A stretch of 64,000 nt of DNA from Gp1-AA122 sp036378535 (GTDB lineage Bacteria > Acidobacteriota > Terriglobia > Terriglobales > Acidobacteriaceae): contig DASUWH010000074.1 of the NCBI GenBank assembly GCA_036378535.1, forward strand, positions 58,869 through 122,868. Direction: 5' to 3'. Numbering within the stretch: the first letter of the stretch is position 1; the number at the start of each line of letters is the position of its first letter. The translations under genes and the position numbers were made by a program. Positions 1-9,231 of this stretch are shown piece by piece. Below the pieces are notes generated by a model. The model was given only the letters and a program-made list of their open reading frames with translations, had not been told where the DNA came from and did no database searches.

Positions 1-1867
1 TGATGGCGTCATATCCGAAATACTGACCGATCGGATCCTTGCCTTTGAGAAACTCGCGCGCGAAGGTTTGATTCACAATGACGACTGGAGGGCTTGCCTG
101 GGTATCGGATGTGGCGAACAGCCGGCCCTCGATAATCGGCATTTGTGTTGTGAGGAAGAAGTGCGGGCTCACGCGGCGTTGCTGGGCGTCGGTCTCGCCA
201 TTCGTATGCGGCACGCCGGGCAGGAAAATATCACTAGCATCGCCACAGCCAATCGCCAGTCCACAACTGGCCAAGGAGGCAGAATCCACCCCGGGAATGG
301 CTTCCACGCGCTCGATGAGACGCTTATAGAGCGACGAAAGCTGCGGCTGGCTATAGCCGGCCATGTGTGTGTCGAGCCAGACGCTAACGATGTGGTCGCG
401 GTCAAAACCGGGATTGAGCCGCATAAAGTTGTGAAGGGTCCGCAAAAACAGGCCGGCGCCGGCCAGCAGAACCAGGGATAAAGCCATCTGCGCGACAATC
501 AGAATCTGTTTGACAGACCGCGAATTCACCGTTCCGATTCTGTCGCTTCCCTCACTCTTCCCTTTTAACGCGCGGACAGGCTCAACCTGCGAACTGCGAA
601 TCGCGGGCGCAACTCCAAACAGCAGTGCAGTCACTATCGCTACGGCCGTGGTAAAGGCAAGAACCCGCGCGTCTGGTGCGAGATTCAGTGGAATGGGAGT
701 GCTCCCCCTGGAAGCCCATTTGGGCAGCACTTCAACACAGCCATAGGCCACAGCTACGCCAAAGCCGGCGCCTAAAAAGGAGAGTAGGGCGCACTCCGTC
801 AGGAGCTGGCGGATCAAGCGAGCTCGTCCCGCTCCAATCGAAAGCCGGAGTGCAATCTCACGCTCACGAGCGGCGCCGCGCGCCAGGAGGAGGTTTGCCA
901 GATTCGCGCATGCAATCAGCAGGACGAACCCAACCGCTCCCATCAGCACTCTGAGTGGTTGCGCAAAGCTCGTGCGCAAGTTCGACAGACCGCGGCGGCC
1001 GGGCTCAAGCTTTAGCTGAGCACGCAGGAAGGCCTGACGCTCTTGCGGGTCTTTGATTTTCGCAGCAGATGCCTCGCGCTCCTGGCGAAAGACTTGATTA
1101 AGTGCAGCCAGGGTGGGAGCGAAGAGATTTGTTCCCCTGATACGCACGATAAATTGCAGCCAGCGAATGTCGCGCTGGGGAACCCAGGGTTTTTGGAAGT
1201 CGGAATCTTCTGACTGGCTGTAGTGCTGGGCGTAGTGGACGGCAGACTGCATCGTCGTCGGTAACCAGAATTCGGGCGCGATACCCGGGCGAGCGCCAAA
1301 AAAACCTGGCGCAGCGACACCGACAATCTCAATCGGCATTCCATTCACGACGATCTTGCGGCCAAGCACGCTACGATCACGCCCAAAGCGCCTTTGCCAG
1401 CACCCGTAACTGATTACTGCTACCGGGGTGCCTCCAACGAGGCGATCGTCATCCGCTGCCAGCAGACGACCGAGCGAAGCATACGTCGCAAGCGCATGAA
1501 AATAATTTCCTGAAACAAGTTGCCCGGTCACCATCGCCGGCTGAGCGCTTCCCAGTGCGGCGTAAAAGCTTGCAGGCCAGGTCATCGCCGCCACTTCAGC
1601 CGAAGGTGGCATGACGGCTTCCACGCTCTTAAAGAATGGATAAGAAAAGCGCGTGTTCTCTACCAACCGATCGTCTTGTCTGACCAGGAACAACTGTTCC
1701 GGCTGCGGCACCGGCAGCGACTTGAGAAGCACCGCATCGACCAGGGTGAATATCCCCGTGTCGGCGCCGATGCCCAGCGCGAGAGTGAACACCGCAACCG
1801 CAGTAAATCCCGGGCTATTGCGTAGCTGGCGCAGGGCGTAGCGAAGATCTTTTATCACTCCATTCAT
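1..1867 (-). CDS. MacB/FtsX-like ABC permease, ADOP type, C-terminus beyond the window edge
   Basis: Read on the minus strand, an uninterrupted frame starts at an ATG at 1867 (MNGVIKDLRYALRQLRNSPG) and runs off position 1, giving about 622 residues. The N-terminus is the standard acidobacterial duplicated orphan permease opening, followed by the first transmembrane helix (FTAVAVFTLALGIGADTGIF) and the MacB periplasmic domain with its usual phrases (YFHALA, AVISYGCWQRRFGRD, VNGMPIEIVGVA). Near the edge SPPVVIVNQTFAREFLKGKDP is the conserved end of the second periplasmic domain, so the C-terminal transmembrane block is missing only because the window ends. It probably works with the ATPase and adaptor encoded upstream as a macrolide/peptide-type exporter or envelope mechanotransmitter; the substrate cannot be told. 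Confidence 0.85.
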   Translation of the reverse strand, partial: MNGVIKDLRYALRQLRNSPGFTAVAVFTLALGIGADTGIFTLVDAVLLKSLPVPQPEQLFLVRQDDRLVENTRFSYPFFKSVEAVMPPSAEVAAMTWPASFYAALGSAQPAMVTGQLVSGNYFHALATYASLGRLLAADDDRLVGGTPVAVISYGCWQRRFGRDRSVLGRKIVVNGMPIEIVGVAAPGFFGARPGIAPEFWLPTTMQSAVHYAQHYSQSEDSDFQKPWVPQRDIRWLQFIVRIRGTNLFAPTLAALNQVFRQEREASAAKIKDPQERQAFLRAQLKLEPGRRGLSNLRTSFAQPLRVLMGAVGFVLLIACANLANLLLARGAAREREIALRLSIGAGRARLIRQLLTECALLSFLGAGFGVAVAYGCVEVLPKWASRGSTPIPLNLAPDARVLAFTTAVAIVTALLFGVAPAIRSSQVEPVRALKGKSEGSDRIGTVNSRSVKQILIVAQMALSLVLLAGAGLFLRTLHNFMRLNPGFDRDHIVSVWLDTHMAGYSQPQLSSLYKRLIERVEAIPGVDSASLASCGLAIGCGDASDIFLPGVPHTNGETDAQQRRVSPHFFLTTQMPIIEGRLFATSDTQASPPVVIVNQTFAREFLKGKDPIGQYFGYDAI

Positions 1868-1876
1868 CTCAATGCC

Positions 1877-2065
1877 TTATGCATAGCGCAGCGTCACCAT
1901 GGGTCGACCTCCGCCGAGCGGCCTCGGGAAATAGTTGCGGCCAATGCCGCACCGATAGAACAGCGGTGAAGGCACGGGACGGTTAGCGGGATTCCGGCAT
2001 CAATCGCCACTAAACTTGCGTAGTTGGTGAAAAGCATAACGGAGGTCCTGGAGCAGTACCGTCAT
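1877..2065 (-). pseudogene. Relic of a second ADOP permease with its middle deleted
   Basis: An ATG at 2065 overlaps the TGA of the ATPase gene (ATGA) and begins MTVLLQDLRYAFHQLRKFSG, the conserved ADOP N-terminus, then stops at 2000 after 21 residues. About 120 bases further on, just before the intact permease, the strand ends in a degraded C-terminal signature: GGTCGACCC followed, after a one-base slip, by MVTLRYA and a stop at 1877, resembling the usual ADOP ending VDPMVTLRYA. N- and C-terminal ends survive and everything between is gone. This is inferred from family motifs; the fragment is too short to be functional. Confidence 0.6.
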
Positions 2066-2787
2066 GCCGGGACATCTTGCATGAGCTTGCGCAATTCATC
2101 TTCGGCGACCACCTTGCCGTCGAACAGGTGAATCTCTCTCTGCGCGTGCTTGGCAAAACGAGCATCGTGAGTGACCATGCAGATGGTGGCTCCGTCGCGG
2201 TGCAGGTTCTGCAGGAGTTCCATGACCGCATCTCCGTTGCGGGAATCGAGATTTCCCGTAGGCTCATCGGCGAGCAGTATGGAGGGATGGCCGCCCAGCG
2301 CACGAGCCACGGCGACCCGCTGCTGCTGCCCACCGGAGAGTTGCGATGGATAGTGCCTGACGCGATGAGCCATACCCACGCGTTCCAGGGACTCCATGAC
2401 CCGCTTCTTGCGCTCCGACGACAACATCTTCTGCCTGTAAGTCAGAGGCAGTTCGACGTTTTCATACACGGTCAGATCGCCAATCAGATTGAAACTCTGA
2501 AAAATGAAACCGATTTCCTGATTGCGAATGCGCGAGCGCGCCGCAAAATCCAGACTCTCCACCGGCTTGCCGTTGAGTCTGTATCTGCCGGATGTCGGAG
2601 TGTCCAGCAGGCCGATGATCGACAGCAGGGTCGACTTGCCGCACCCCGAAGGGCCGGACATGGCCACGTATTCTCCTTTGCGGACGGTTAGGTGAATTCC
2701 AGAAAGCGCGTGTGTTTCAACCTCATCGGTATAGAAAACTTTGGTCAGGTCTTCGATATCAATAAGTGGTTCTTCTCGCTCGCTCAT
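2062..2787 (-). CDS. MacB/LolD-like ABC transporter ATP-binding protein
   Basis: A 241-residue nucleotide-binding domain with a complete set of motifs: Walker A GPSGCGKST at 45-53, Q-loop around FIFQSF at 95-100, signature LSGGQQQR at 150-157, Walker B LLADEP at 171-176, D-loop and switch His207. Length and the N-terminal phrase LTKVFYTDEVETHALSG fit the MacB/LolD subfamily that energises FtsX-type permeases. The gene lies 57 bases after the adaptor gene and its stop overlaps the start of the permease relic, so it belongs to an adaptor-ATPase-permease operon. The intact permease at the window edge is the likely partner. It acts at the cytoplasmic face of the inner membrane. Confidence 0.93.
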   Translation of the reverse strand: MSEREEPLIDIEDLTKVFYTDEVETHALSGIHLTVRKGEYVAMSGPSGCGKSTLLSIIGLLDTPTSGRYRLNGKPVESLDFAARSRIRNQEIGFIFQSFNLIGDLTVYENVELPLTYRQKMLSSERKKRVMESLERVGMAHRVRHYPSQLSGGQQQRVAVARALGGHPSILLADEPTGNLDSRNGDAVMELLQNLHRDGATICMVTHDARFAKHAQREIHLFDGKVVAEDELRKLMQDVPA

Positions 2788-2844
2788 AAGTCATCCTTTT
2801 AATTCACGCCTGATTTTCGGTGTTCAGTCCTCGGCTCCTGACAG

Positions 2845-4104
2845 TCAATCGAGACGGATGCGATCGGCATTATCGTTTCGCGACATATCAGACAAAATGA
2901 CAATGTCGCCCTGATTCAAGCCAGCCAGTATCTGGATCGAGTTCACCGAAGCGCGCCCAACCTTTACCGGTACGCGTACCGCCCCCTTGCCATCCAGATC
3001 CAACTTGAACAAGCTGATGGTGCTGTTTTCCTGCCCGAAGGCCGGCCGTCCTACATAAAGCACATTGTCGAGATGTTCCAGATCGATCGTGCCATCGACA
3101 CTCAAATCCGGACGAGCGCCTTTGGGCAGGTCACCGATAATCTTGACATCCACGGTGACGGTGCCGTTTTGCACGGCTGGATCGACGCGCATCACGGTTC
3201 CCGAGGTGGTCCCATTATGCGTGTCAATCAGCGCCGCCTGTCCCATCTGCACATCTCGCGCTTGGGTCTCGGCGATCTTCAATTCGGCAATCAGATGATC
3301 GGGTTGCACCACCTTGGCGATCATTGCGCCCGGCAACACGTGCTGTCCAACCTGCAAGGGCAAATCGACCAGCACGCCTTCAATCCCGGCCTGCACTCTC
3401 AACGCGTCCAACTGTTTTTGTTTTAGGTCGGCCAATGCACGCATCTGATCGACTTTTGCTTGCTGCTGAGCCAGTTGTGATTCGATGGCCTTCTGATTGA
3501 CGTCGAGTCGCTCCAATTCGATATTGTTGCGGGTCGCCAGTTCGTCAGCCCTGCTCTTGGAATTCTTGTAGGCCAATCCGGAAATCACACCCAAGGAGTA
3601 AAGGGACTGGTCGGTTTCGGCTTGTAGTTTGGCCTGACTGTAATCCGCGCCCACGGTCGCCGCGCCCGCCTTCTGGTTCATCAGATCGCTCTGCAGTTTG
3701 ACTCGCAGACTCTGATACTCAGCTTCCGCGGCCCTGAGTTGCAGCCGCGCATCCAGCGCCGACTGCTCAACTTGCGGGTTGCTCATCTCCACCAGAATGG
3801 TGTCGGCCTTCACCTGCGAACCGGGTAACTTGATAATGCGAACAATAGTAGCCTCGGTCTCCGCTGGTATTTGACGTGTGAACTCCTGACTGGGTATAAG
3901 CGATCCCAATCCGCGGACCTGGCGCAACATCGAACCGCGCTTGACAGTATCGGTCCAGACTGTGCTGCGCTCCACGTCCGGTGCTGCCGGTTTCAGCCGC
4001 GAAACACCGACGGAGACGGCTGCCAGGCCGACGATCGCAATTGCGGACCAGATGATCTGCCGCCTACGTTTCTGCTGCTTGAACTCTGGCCGGGCGATAT
4101 CCAT
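2845..4104 (-). CDS. HlyD/MacA-family periplasmic adaptor subunit
   Basis: A 419-residue protein from the ATG at 4104 (MDIARPEFKQQKRRRQ); a TTG nine bases upstream is possible but the ATG matches family practice. A positively charged start is followed by a transmembrane anchor near 17-35, a split lipoyl/barrel-sandwich domain, a long coiled-coil hairpin at roughly 105-235 rich in Gln, Ala and Leu, and the beta-barrel and membrane-proximal domains ending in VPVKVGRASVNSIQILAGLNQGD, typical of RND/MacA adaptors. It should link the inner-membrane ABC transporter to an outer-membrane channel; no TolC homologue is in the window. First gene of the operon that continues with the ATPase and permease. 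Confidence 0.9.
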   Translation of the reverse strand: MDIARPEFKQQKRRRQIIWSAIAIVGLAAVSVGVSRLKPAAPDVERSTVWTDTVKRGSMLRQVRGLGSLIPSQEFTRQIPAETEATIVRIIKLPGSQVKADTILVEMSNPQVEQSALDARLQLRAAEAEYQSLRVKLQSDLMNQKAGAATVGADYSQAKLQAETDQSLYSLGVISGLAYKNSKSRADELATRNNIELERLDVNQKAIESQLAQQQAKVDQMRALADLKQKQLDALRVQAGIEGVLVDLPLQVGQHVLPGAMIAKVVQPDHLIAELKIAETQARDVQMGQAALIDTHNGTTSGTVMRVDPAVQNGTVTVDVKIIGDLPKGARPDLSVDGTIDLEHLDNVLYVGRPAFGQENSTISLFKLDLDGKGAVRVPVKVGRASVNSIQILAGLNQGDIVILSDMSRNDNADRIRLD

Positions 4105-4440
4105 GGCGGACAATTATGCAATCATCTGGCCACAAGGCGGCGAACCTAACTACTTCAAAGCGTGGAACTTAGATAGCTTGCGGAACCGTACACCTAGTTG
4201 GAAGTGTCCGCTACCGGATTTGACCGTCCATGACTGGACAGCACATAACGGGCGAGCACAATTCGTCTTGCGCAACGAGCCACTGCCTACTACATCGGGT
4301 TCAGATAATCGATGTGATGGGGACGGAATGTCCGGCGAATCGCCGTGCTGGAGTAGCGAAAATAGAACCTGAAGCCTGAACCCCGATGGGGGGTCGAGAG
4401 GCTGATAGCGAGTAAGAGTAATCCTCGCGGAATTACGGCT
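4105..4440. other. Intergenic region upstream of the exporter operon
   Basis: 336 bases between two minus-strand genes without a credible ORF. It holds a short perfect inverted repeat (GTCCATGACTGGAC, about 4227-4240) that could be an operator for the adaptor gene. No convincing terminator for the upstream DinB-like gene or sigma-70 promoter could be picked out by eye. Confidence 0.4.
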
Positions 4441-5001
4441 TCATGCCTTTGATCTTGCTGCGTGCTTCTCTTCAAATTTCCGGGCAAAGCTCTCCGACTG
4501 TCCCTTCGGAATGCTCAGCGATACCCAATCGGACCCGCGGAAATGCTTCGCCAGCAGCACGACTTGGTTGACGTGACCGGCGTAGTGCAGCAACTGACGC
4601 GTGATGGCCTGCAAAACTGTATGTTCACGGCCGGCGATGAGCACTTTGCGCCCAAGATCTTCCGGCCCAAGCGGTGAGATGGCGTCGAATACGTATTGCC
4701 ATCCGCGCTCCCACCACTCCATCATTTCTGCGCGAGTGGTGCCGGGAGCGATTTCGAATTCCTGATCGCGATGCCGGTCCGGCTTCTCGCCATCACTGGT
4801 CAGAAAATCGGTCCAGCGCGAGCGCATGTTTCCAGCCATATGCTTTATGAGCACGGCTATGCTGTTCGCGTCAGGATCAATTAAACGAAACAGGTCTGCG
4901 TCGGTGGTCTGGGCGAGCGCTTCCTCCGCGAGCTTCTTGTAACTGCGAAAGTTGCGCAGTACATCGGAGAGGTAGGCAACACCGGTATCATCCTGGTTCA
5001 T
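4441..5001 (-). CDS. DinB-like four-helix protein, DUF1572 family
   Basis: A 186-residue soluble protein. Helical segments with metal-ligand-like histidines (VLIKHMAGNM near 50-59, QLLHYAGHVNQVVLL near 138-152) and the WTDFLTSDGEKPDRHRDQEF segment are those of DUF1572/DinB-like proteins related to the YfiT/bacillithiol S-transferase fold, which bind a divalent metal and act in thiol transfer or stress roles. The exact reaction is unknown here. It lies 54 bases before the next minus-strand gene and may be read with it, but its function does not obviously connect. Confidence 0.8.
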   Translation of the reverse strand: MNQDDTGVAYLSDVLRNFRSYKKLAEEALAQTTDADLFRLIDPDANSIAVLIKHMAGNMRSRWTDFLTSDGEKPDRHRDQEFEIAPGTTRAEMMEWWERGWQYVFDAISPLGPEDLGRKVLIAGREHTVLQAITRQLLHYAGHVNQVVLLAKHFRGSDWVSLSIPKGQSESFARKFEEKHAARSKA

Positions 5002-5055
5002 GGTCCTATTAGATGCAGAGACCAGAATCAGGAACCGACATTTCCGGGATGCTTC

Positions 5056-6390
5056 TCAGTCTGCCGCTCCGGCGTTGCGCTCGTCTTCCGCCGCGGTTCC
5101 GTAGGCGACGTTGCGACCGCCATAACGGCGGACCCGGATATTTGCCTGCTCGGCGTGAGCAAAAAATCCTTCCAGCACGCAGAGGCGCGAACAATATTCG
5201 CCGATCATGGCCGACGCCTGATCGGTAAGCACCTTCTGGTAGGTGCAGGTCTTGATGAACTTGCCTACCCACAATCCACCGGTATAGCGCGCGGCTTTGC
5301 CCGTGGGCAGCGTGTGATTCGTGCCGATGACCTTGTCGCCATAGGCCACATTGGTGCGCGGCCCGAGGAACAAGGCGCCATAGTTTTTCATGTTTTTGAG
5401 GAAGTAATCAGGGTCATGGGTCATGACTTGAACGTGCTCCGAAGCAATGCGGTCAGCTTCGCGCACCATTTCCTCGTCGGAATCGCACACGATGACTTCA
5501 CCGTAATCACGCCAGGAAACTGACGCCAATTCCGCCGTGGGCAAGATTGCGAGCAGGCGTTCCACTTGCGCCATGGTCTCGCGGGCAAGCTTCTCGGACG
5601 TGGTCAGCAGGATGGCGGGCGTATTGAACCCATGCTCGGCTTGGCCCAGCAGGTCGGTTGCGCAGAGCTCGCCGTCAACCGTTTCATCCGCAATCACGAG
5701 AGTTTCCGTGGGGCCGGCAATCAGATCAATGCCTACGCGCCCGAATAGCTGGCGTTTGGCCTCGGCCACAAAGGCGTTTCCGGGGCCAACAATCATCGAG
5801 ACTGGAGCAATGCTCTTCGTCCCCAGAGCCATGGCGGCGATGGCCTGCACGCCGCCCATACAATAAATTTCGTCCGCGCCCCCGAGGTGCATGGCGGCTA
5901 CAACCGCCGGACTCGGTTGGCCATGATAAGGAGGAGAAGCGGCGATCACCCGCGGAACGCCGGCTACCTTGGCCGTTACCACGCTCATGTGGGCGGAGGC
6001 GACCAGTGGATACTTCCCGCCCGGAACGTAACAACCAACGGAATCCACCGGCATGTTCTTGTGGCCGAGCACGACCCCGGGCAGAGTCTCGGCTTCGACA
6101 TCTTTTATCGCCGACCGTTGCAGTTGTGCAAAATTACGGACCTGGGCTTGCGCGAATTTGATGTCGTCAATATTTCGTCGCGTAAGCTGCGCTAGACATG
6201 CGTCGATCTCTTGCGGCGACAAGCGGAATGCGGGCGGATTCCATTTGTCAAGTTTCTCGGAAATCTCGCGGAGCGCAACTTCACCTCGAGCTTCAATGTC
6301 TTCCAGGATCGCGGTAACGATGTCGCGCACTTTCCTGGCATCGGCGCCGGCCTGCTCGGGGGTGCGCCCGGTCTTTAGATAGCGCGCCAT
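5056..6390 (-). CDS. Histidinol-dehydrogenase superfamily protein, probably not a biosynthetic HisD
   Basis: A 444-residue NAD-dependent dehydrogenase; the ATG at 6390 has a strong AAAGGAGG upstream, whereas an in-frame ATG 66 bases earlier does not. Zinc and catalytic residues of the HisD fold are visible: GQAEHG (Gln250, His253), SEHVQ (Glu318, His319), GDKVIGTNH (Asp352, His359), and the cofactor segment GPGNAFVAEAKRQLFG. The wording departs from true HisD (GTNHTLPTGKAARYTGG and WVGKFIKTCTYQ rather than the classical NHVLPT/GLSV block) and matches the paralogue group that includes sulfopropanediol 3-dehydrogenase HpsN. No other his gene is nearby; a TPP enzyme lies just upstream in the same direction. 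An alcohol-to-acid oxidation in a catabolic pathway is the best inference; the substrate is unknown. Confidence 0.85.
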   Translation of the reverse strand: MARYLKTGRTPEQAGADARKVRDIVTAILEDIEARGEVALREISEKLDKWNPPAFRLSPQEIDACLAQLTRRNIDDIKFAQAQVRNFAQLQRSAIKDVEAETLPGVVLGHKNMPVDSVGCYVPGGKYPLVASAHMSVVTAKVAGVPRVIAASPPYHGQPSPAVVAAMHLGGADEIYCMGGVQAIAAMALGTKSIAPVSMIVGPGNAFVAEAKRQLFGRVGIDLIAGPTETLVIADETVDGELCATDLLGQAEHGFNTPAILLTTSEKLARETMAQVERLLAILPTAELASVSWRDYGEVIVCDSDEEMVREADRIASEHVQVMTHDPDYFLKNMKNYGALFLGPRTNVAYGDKVIGTNHTLPTGKAARYTGGLWVGKFIKTCTYQKVLTDQASAMIGEYCSRLCVLEGFFAHAEQANIRVRRYGGRNVAYGTAAEDERNAGAAD

Positions 6391-6456
6391 AGTGGCCTCC
6401 TTTCGCTGGGTGGAAGGCAGAACGTTTATCTCGATGGAAGACAGGAATACCTGCAA

Positions 6457-8319
6457 CTAACCGACGGCGGACATGGGCTCTTGGAGCTCATCATCGCTAG
6501 CGGGCCAGCGATGCTGCTCGGCCGCATAACCGGCCTGGTAATCCGCTTTGACTGCGGCGGAAGCGGTCGGAAGCACCGGAAAATCCCACCATCCCACGAC
6601 CTCAGCGGCCGCTACGGAAACATCGCGCGTGATTGGGACTTCCACCAGGGCCGGGGCGTTGGAGTCCAGTGCCCGCTGGATGGTCGAACCGATGTCGTCG
6701 GCGGCCTGCACTTTTGCCGCAATCTCGAATCCGAAAGATTTTGCGAGAGCCGCAAAATCGACCGAGTAAGGCTGTCCACCGTTAGCGTGCTGGTTGAACT
6801 CAGATCCGATCTGCCGCCCAATGAGGTAATTCTGGCCGTCGCGAATCGAGATGTAGCCGGAATTGTTGAGTATCAGGAATACGACCGGAATGTCGTACAT
6901 CGCGCAAACCGCGAGTTCCTGCACCGACATCATGAAGTCGCCGTCGCCGATAATGCACACCACCGGAACGTCCGGTTTGGCCAGCTTCGCCCCAATCGCG
7001 GCAGGCAATGCGAAGCCCATCGAGGAAAATGAACCCGAAGTGATGTGGGTCCTCGGCTCATAGACCGGAAATGCTTGCTTGGTAGTGCTCTGCGGATGGC
7101 CCGATCCAACCGTCACAATGCCGTTTCGCGGCAGGACTCTTCGCAGCTCGCGCAAGGTGCGCAACATGGTGGTTGGCATTCCATTGAACGAGCGGCGCCG
7201 CTCCAGCCGTTTGTCCCACTCCTGTTTCAATCCCTCGACTTGATTGAGGTAAGATGCGCGCGCATCACGCGCCTTGCGAGCCTGTTCGTGGGAAATGCCC
7301 GCCAGGATGTCGGCCAGCACCAGCTTGCAGTCACCGACAATGCCAACTTGCGCTGGATAATTCTTTCCAATCTCACGCGGATCGATGTCCACCTGGATGA
7401 GCTTGGCATCCGGAATAGAGAAGGTCACTCCTTTGCGATAGGACGAGGCCGACCAGTCGGTGAAGCGGCATCCGAGCGACATGACCACGTCGGCATTGGC
7501 AGCTGTGTTGTTGCCGGGAAGCGAACCCGGCCACCCCGCCGTGCCCGCGCACATGGCATGGTCTTCGGCCAAAGCGCCCTTGCCATTCCAGGTGAAAACC
7601 ACAGGAATACCGAGTTTTTCGACCAACGTGGTCAGTTCCGGCGAGGCATCGGCACTGATGGCTCCGCCCCCGGCGACGATACACGGTCGCTTTGCGGAAA
7701 GCAGAAGCTGGATCGCAGCCTCGACGGCGTCCGCGTCCGCACGCGGCTTCCCGACCGGCACCCGCTTGGATAACTCGGCGACATCAACTTCCGTGGTTTC
7801 AACTTGGATATCGAGCGGGACCTCCATATGAACCGGACCTGGACGTCCCGTCAGCATGGCGTTCCATGCCCGATGCAGCACGAACGGCACCTGGTCGGGG
7901 CGTATCACATCGAATGTCCGCTTGGTCACGGGCGCTACGATATGAGGAAAATCCGGGGAGGCAAAGCGATCCAACTCCTGCATCACGCCATGCCCGCGCA
8001 TGTGCGTTGCGGCGCTGCCGGTAATAAGAAGCAAAGCCGTGGAATCACAGTGGGCCGTGGCCAGTCCAATAATGGTATTGGTGGCACCCGGCCCGATCGA
8101 AGTACACGCGGCAATGGGCTGGCCAGTAACCCGGTAGTGGGCGTCAGCGATGTGTACGGCGCTCTGCTCGTGCATCACCTGAATAAACGGCAGCTTGGAG
8201 ACGGGATCGTTGAAAGCATCAATGATGCTCCAGTTGCCATGTCCGGGGAGCCCGGTTACGTAAGGAACGCCATATGCCTTGAGAGCTTTTCCGATGATCT
8301 GTCCGACGGTGAGTCCCAT
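6457..8319 (-). CDS. Thiamine-pyrophosphate enzyme of the acetolactate synthase family, substrate unknown
   Basis: A 620-residue protein from the ATG at 8319, preceded by GAGGAGG; the frame is open 132 bases further up but without a ribosome site. Three domains of the POX/ALS family are present: N-terminal Pyr domain with catalytic Glu51 in VMHEQSAVHIADA, central domain with IVAGGGAIS, and C-terminal PP domain with the TPP motif GDGD...NN near 455-485 (IIGDGDFMMSVQELAV, then ILNNSGY). It is separated by 66 bases from the HisD paralogue and likely co-transcribed. It lacks features that would let one call it biosynthetic IlvB, Xsc or glyoxylate carboligase. The pairing suggests decarboxylation or carboligation of a 2-oxoacid linked to the dehydrogenase product. 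Confidence 0.85.
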   Translation of the reverse strand: MGLTVGQIIGKALKAYGVPYVTGLPGHGNWSIIDAFNDPVSKLPFIQVMHEQSAVHIADAHYRVTGQPIAACTSIGPGATNTIIGLATAHCDSTALLLITGSAATHMRGHGVMQELDRFASPDFPHIVAPVTKRTFDVIRPDQVPFVLHRAWNAMLTGRPGPVHMEVPLDIQVETTEVDVAELSKRVPVGKPRADADAVEAAIQLLLSAKRPCIVAGGGAISADASPELTTLVEKLGIPVVFTWNGKGALAEDHAMCAGTAGWPGSLPGNNTAANADVVMSLGCRFTDWSASSYRKGVTFSIPDAKLIQVDIDPREIGKNYPAQVGIVGDCKLVLADILAGISHEQARKARDARASYLNQVEGLKQEWDKRLERRRSFNGMPTTMLRTLRELRRVLPRNGIVTVGSGHPQSTTKQAFPVYEPRTHITSGSFSSMGFALPAAIGAKLAKPDVPVVCIIGDGDFMMSVQELAVCAMYDIPVVFLILNNSGYISIRDGQNYLIGRQIGSEFNQHANGGQPYSVDFAALAKSFGFEIAAKVQAADDIGSTIQRALDSNAPALVEVPITRDVSVAAAEVVGWWDFPVLPTASAAVKADYQAGYAAEQHRWPASDDELQEPMSAVG

Positions 8320-8424
8320 GCCAACCTCCTCGGCCAATTCTGGTGCGGCACATTCTACTCCCGAATCACGGTTATCGGCTGGATAGTTGTATAATCCCGC
8401 TCTCCCATGGGGACACCCCTCAAT

Positions 8425-9204
8425 ATGAATCGCCGCACCTTTCTGTCGCACTCTAGCCGGCTTCTGCTGGCCGCAGGCATAACTTCAAAGATCTGCAGCG
8501 CGAACCGGGCGCCGCAGACGAACCAGCAGCGCCCGCTCTCTTTTTCAAACGAGTGGATCGAAAGCAGGCTGGTCAGCGGGATTCAAGAGATGCCGGTCGA
8601 AGAGGCTATTGTCGTGAACCTGTCTCCGACAGTCTTGCGCTACATCGGCGGAGAGAATCACGGAACCATCGCACCCTGGAAATCAACTATGCTTCGCCGT
8701 TGCACTCTAGTAGAAGGCACCATGGCGGCGCTGCTTCAGGTGCGCAAGCGCACCAACCTTGGCGCAGTGGCCCTCGACTGGGAATGGTACGGCCGTCACA
8801 ATCCGCAGTTCCCTCGCACCACTCCACTCTATATCTCGTCCCAGGATGATATTGGCGACATCGAGTTCGATCCCCTGGCCATCTTCGCCGGTCAATCCTC
8901 AGCATCTCCGCGGCGTTACCGCCTCAAGCTGAACCTCTGGTACACACCCGAAGAAACCGATTGCGGCATTCACACCGGCCACAAATTTCTGGAAGTGCAT
9001 ACCCAAGTTATGGGCACAGGACGTATGCAGAAGTTTCGGGAGAACAATGCTGACACGCTATACGAAGACGTCCTGATGCCTCCCGGATACACGCACGACC
9101 CATTTTTCGTGCTGGGAAACGATCGAAGCTTCAATTATCCATGGCACCGTTATTACGCGGATAGCGACTGCATCTGGATGGCCGTCGAACTACATCCTCT
9201 TTAA
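8425..9204 (+). CDS. Tat-exported protein of unknown function, possible cupin fold
   Basis: From the ATG at 8425 the protein begins MNRRTFLSHSSRLLLAAGI, a twin-arginine signal; an in-frame ATG 18 bases upstream merely adds six residues. The mature part of about 230 residues has no motif I can name with confidence. The C-terminal half carries spaced histidines and glutamates (GHKFLEVHTQ, LMPPGYTHDPFF) that resemble a cupin metal site, which is inference only. It diverges from the TPP enzyme with 105 bases between the starts, so the two may share a control region. Confidence 0.7.
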   Translation: MNRRTFLSHSSRLLLAAGITSKICSANRAPQTNQQRPLSFSNEWIESRLVSGIQEMPVEEAIVVNLSPTVLRYIGGENHGTIAPWKSTMLRRCTLVEGTMAALLQVRKRTNLGAVALDWEWYGRHNPQFPRTTPLYISSQDDIGDIEFDPLAIFAGQSSASPRRYRLKLNLWYTPEETDCGIHTGHKFLEVHTQVMGTGRMQKFRENNADTLYEDVLMPPGYTHDPFFVLGNDRSFNYPWHRYYADSDCIWMAVELHPL

Positions 9205-9231
9205 TAGCTTAGTGGCGCGGCGATCGTCGAA

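Noticed and set aside
4117..4132. Sigma-54 -24/-12 match (GG-N10-GC, TGGCC...TTGCA) on the minus strand before the HlyD gene
   Set aside because: The implied start site falls 2-3 bases before the ATG, leaving no leader or ribosome site; kept as coincidence.
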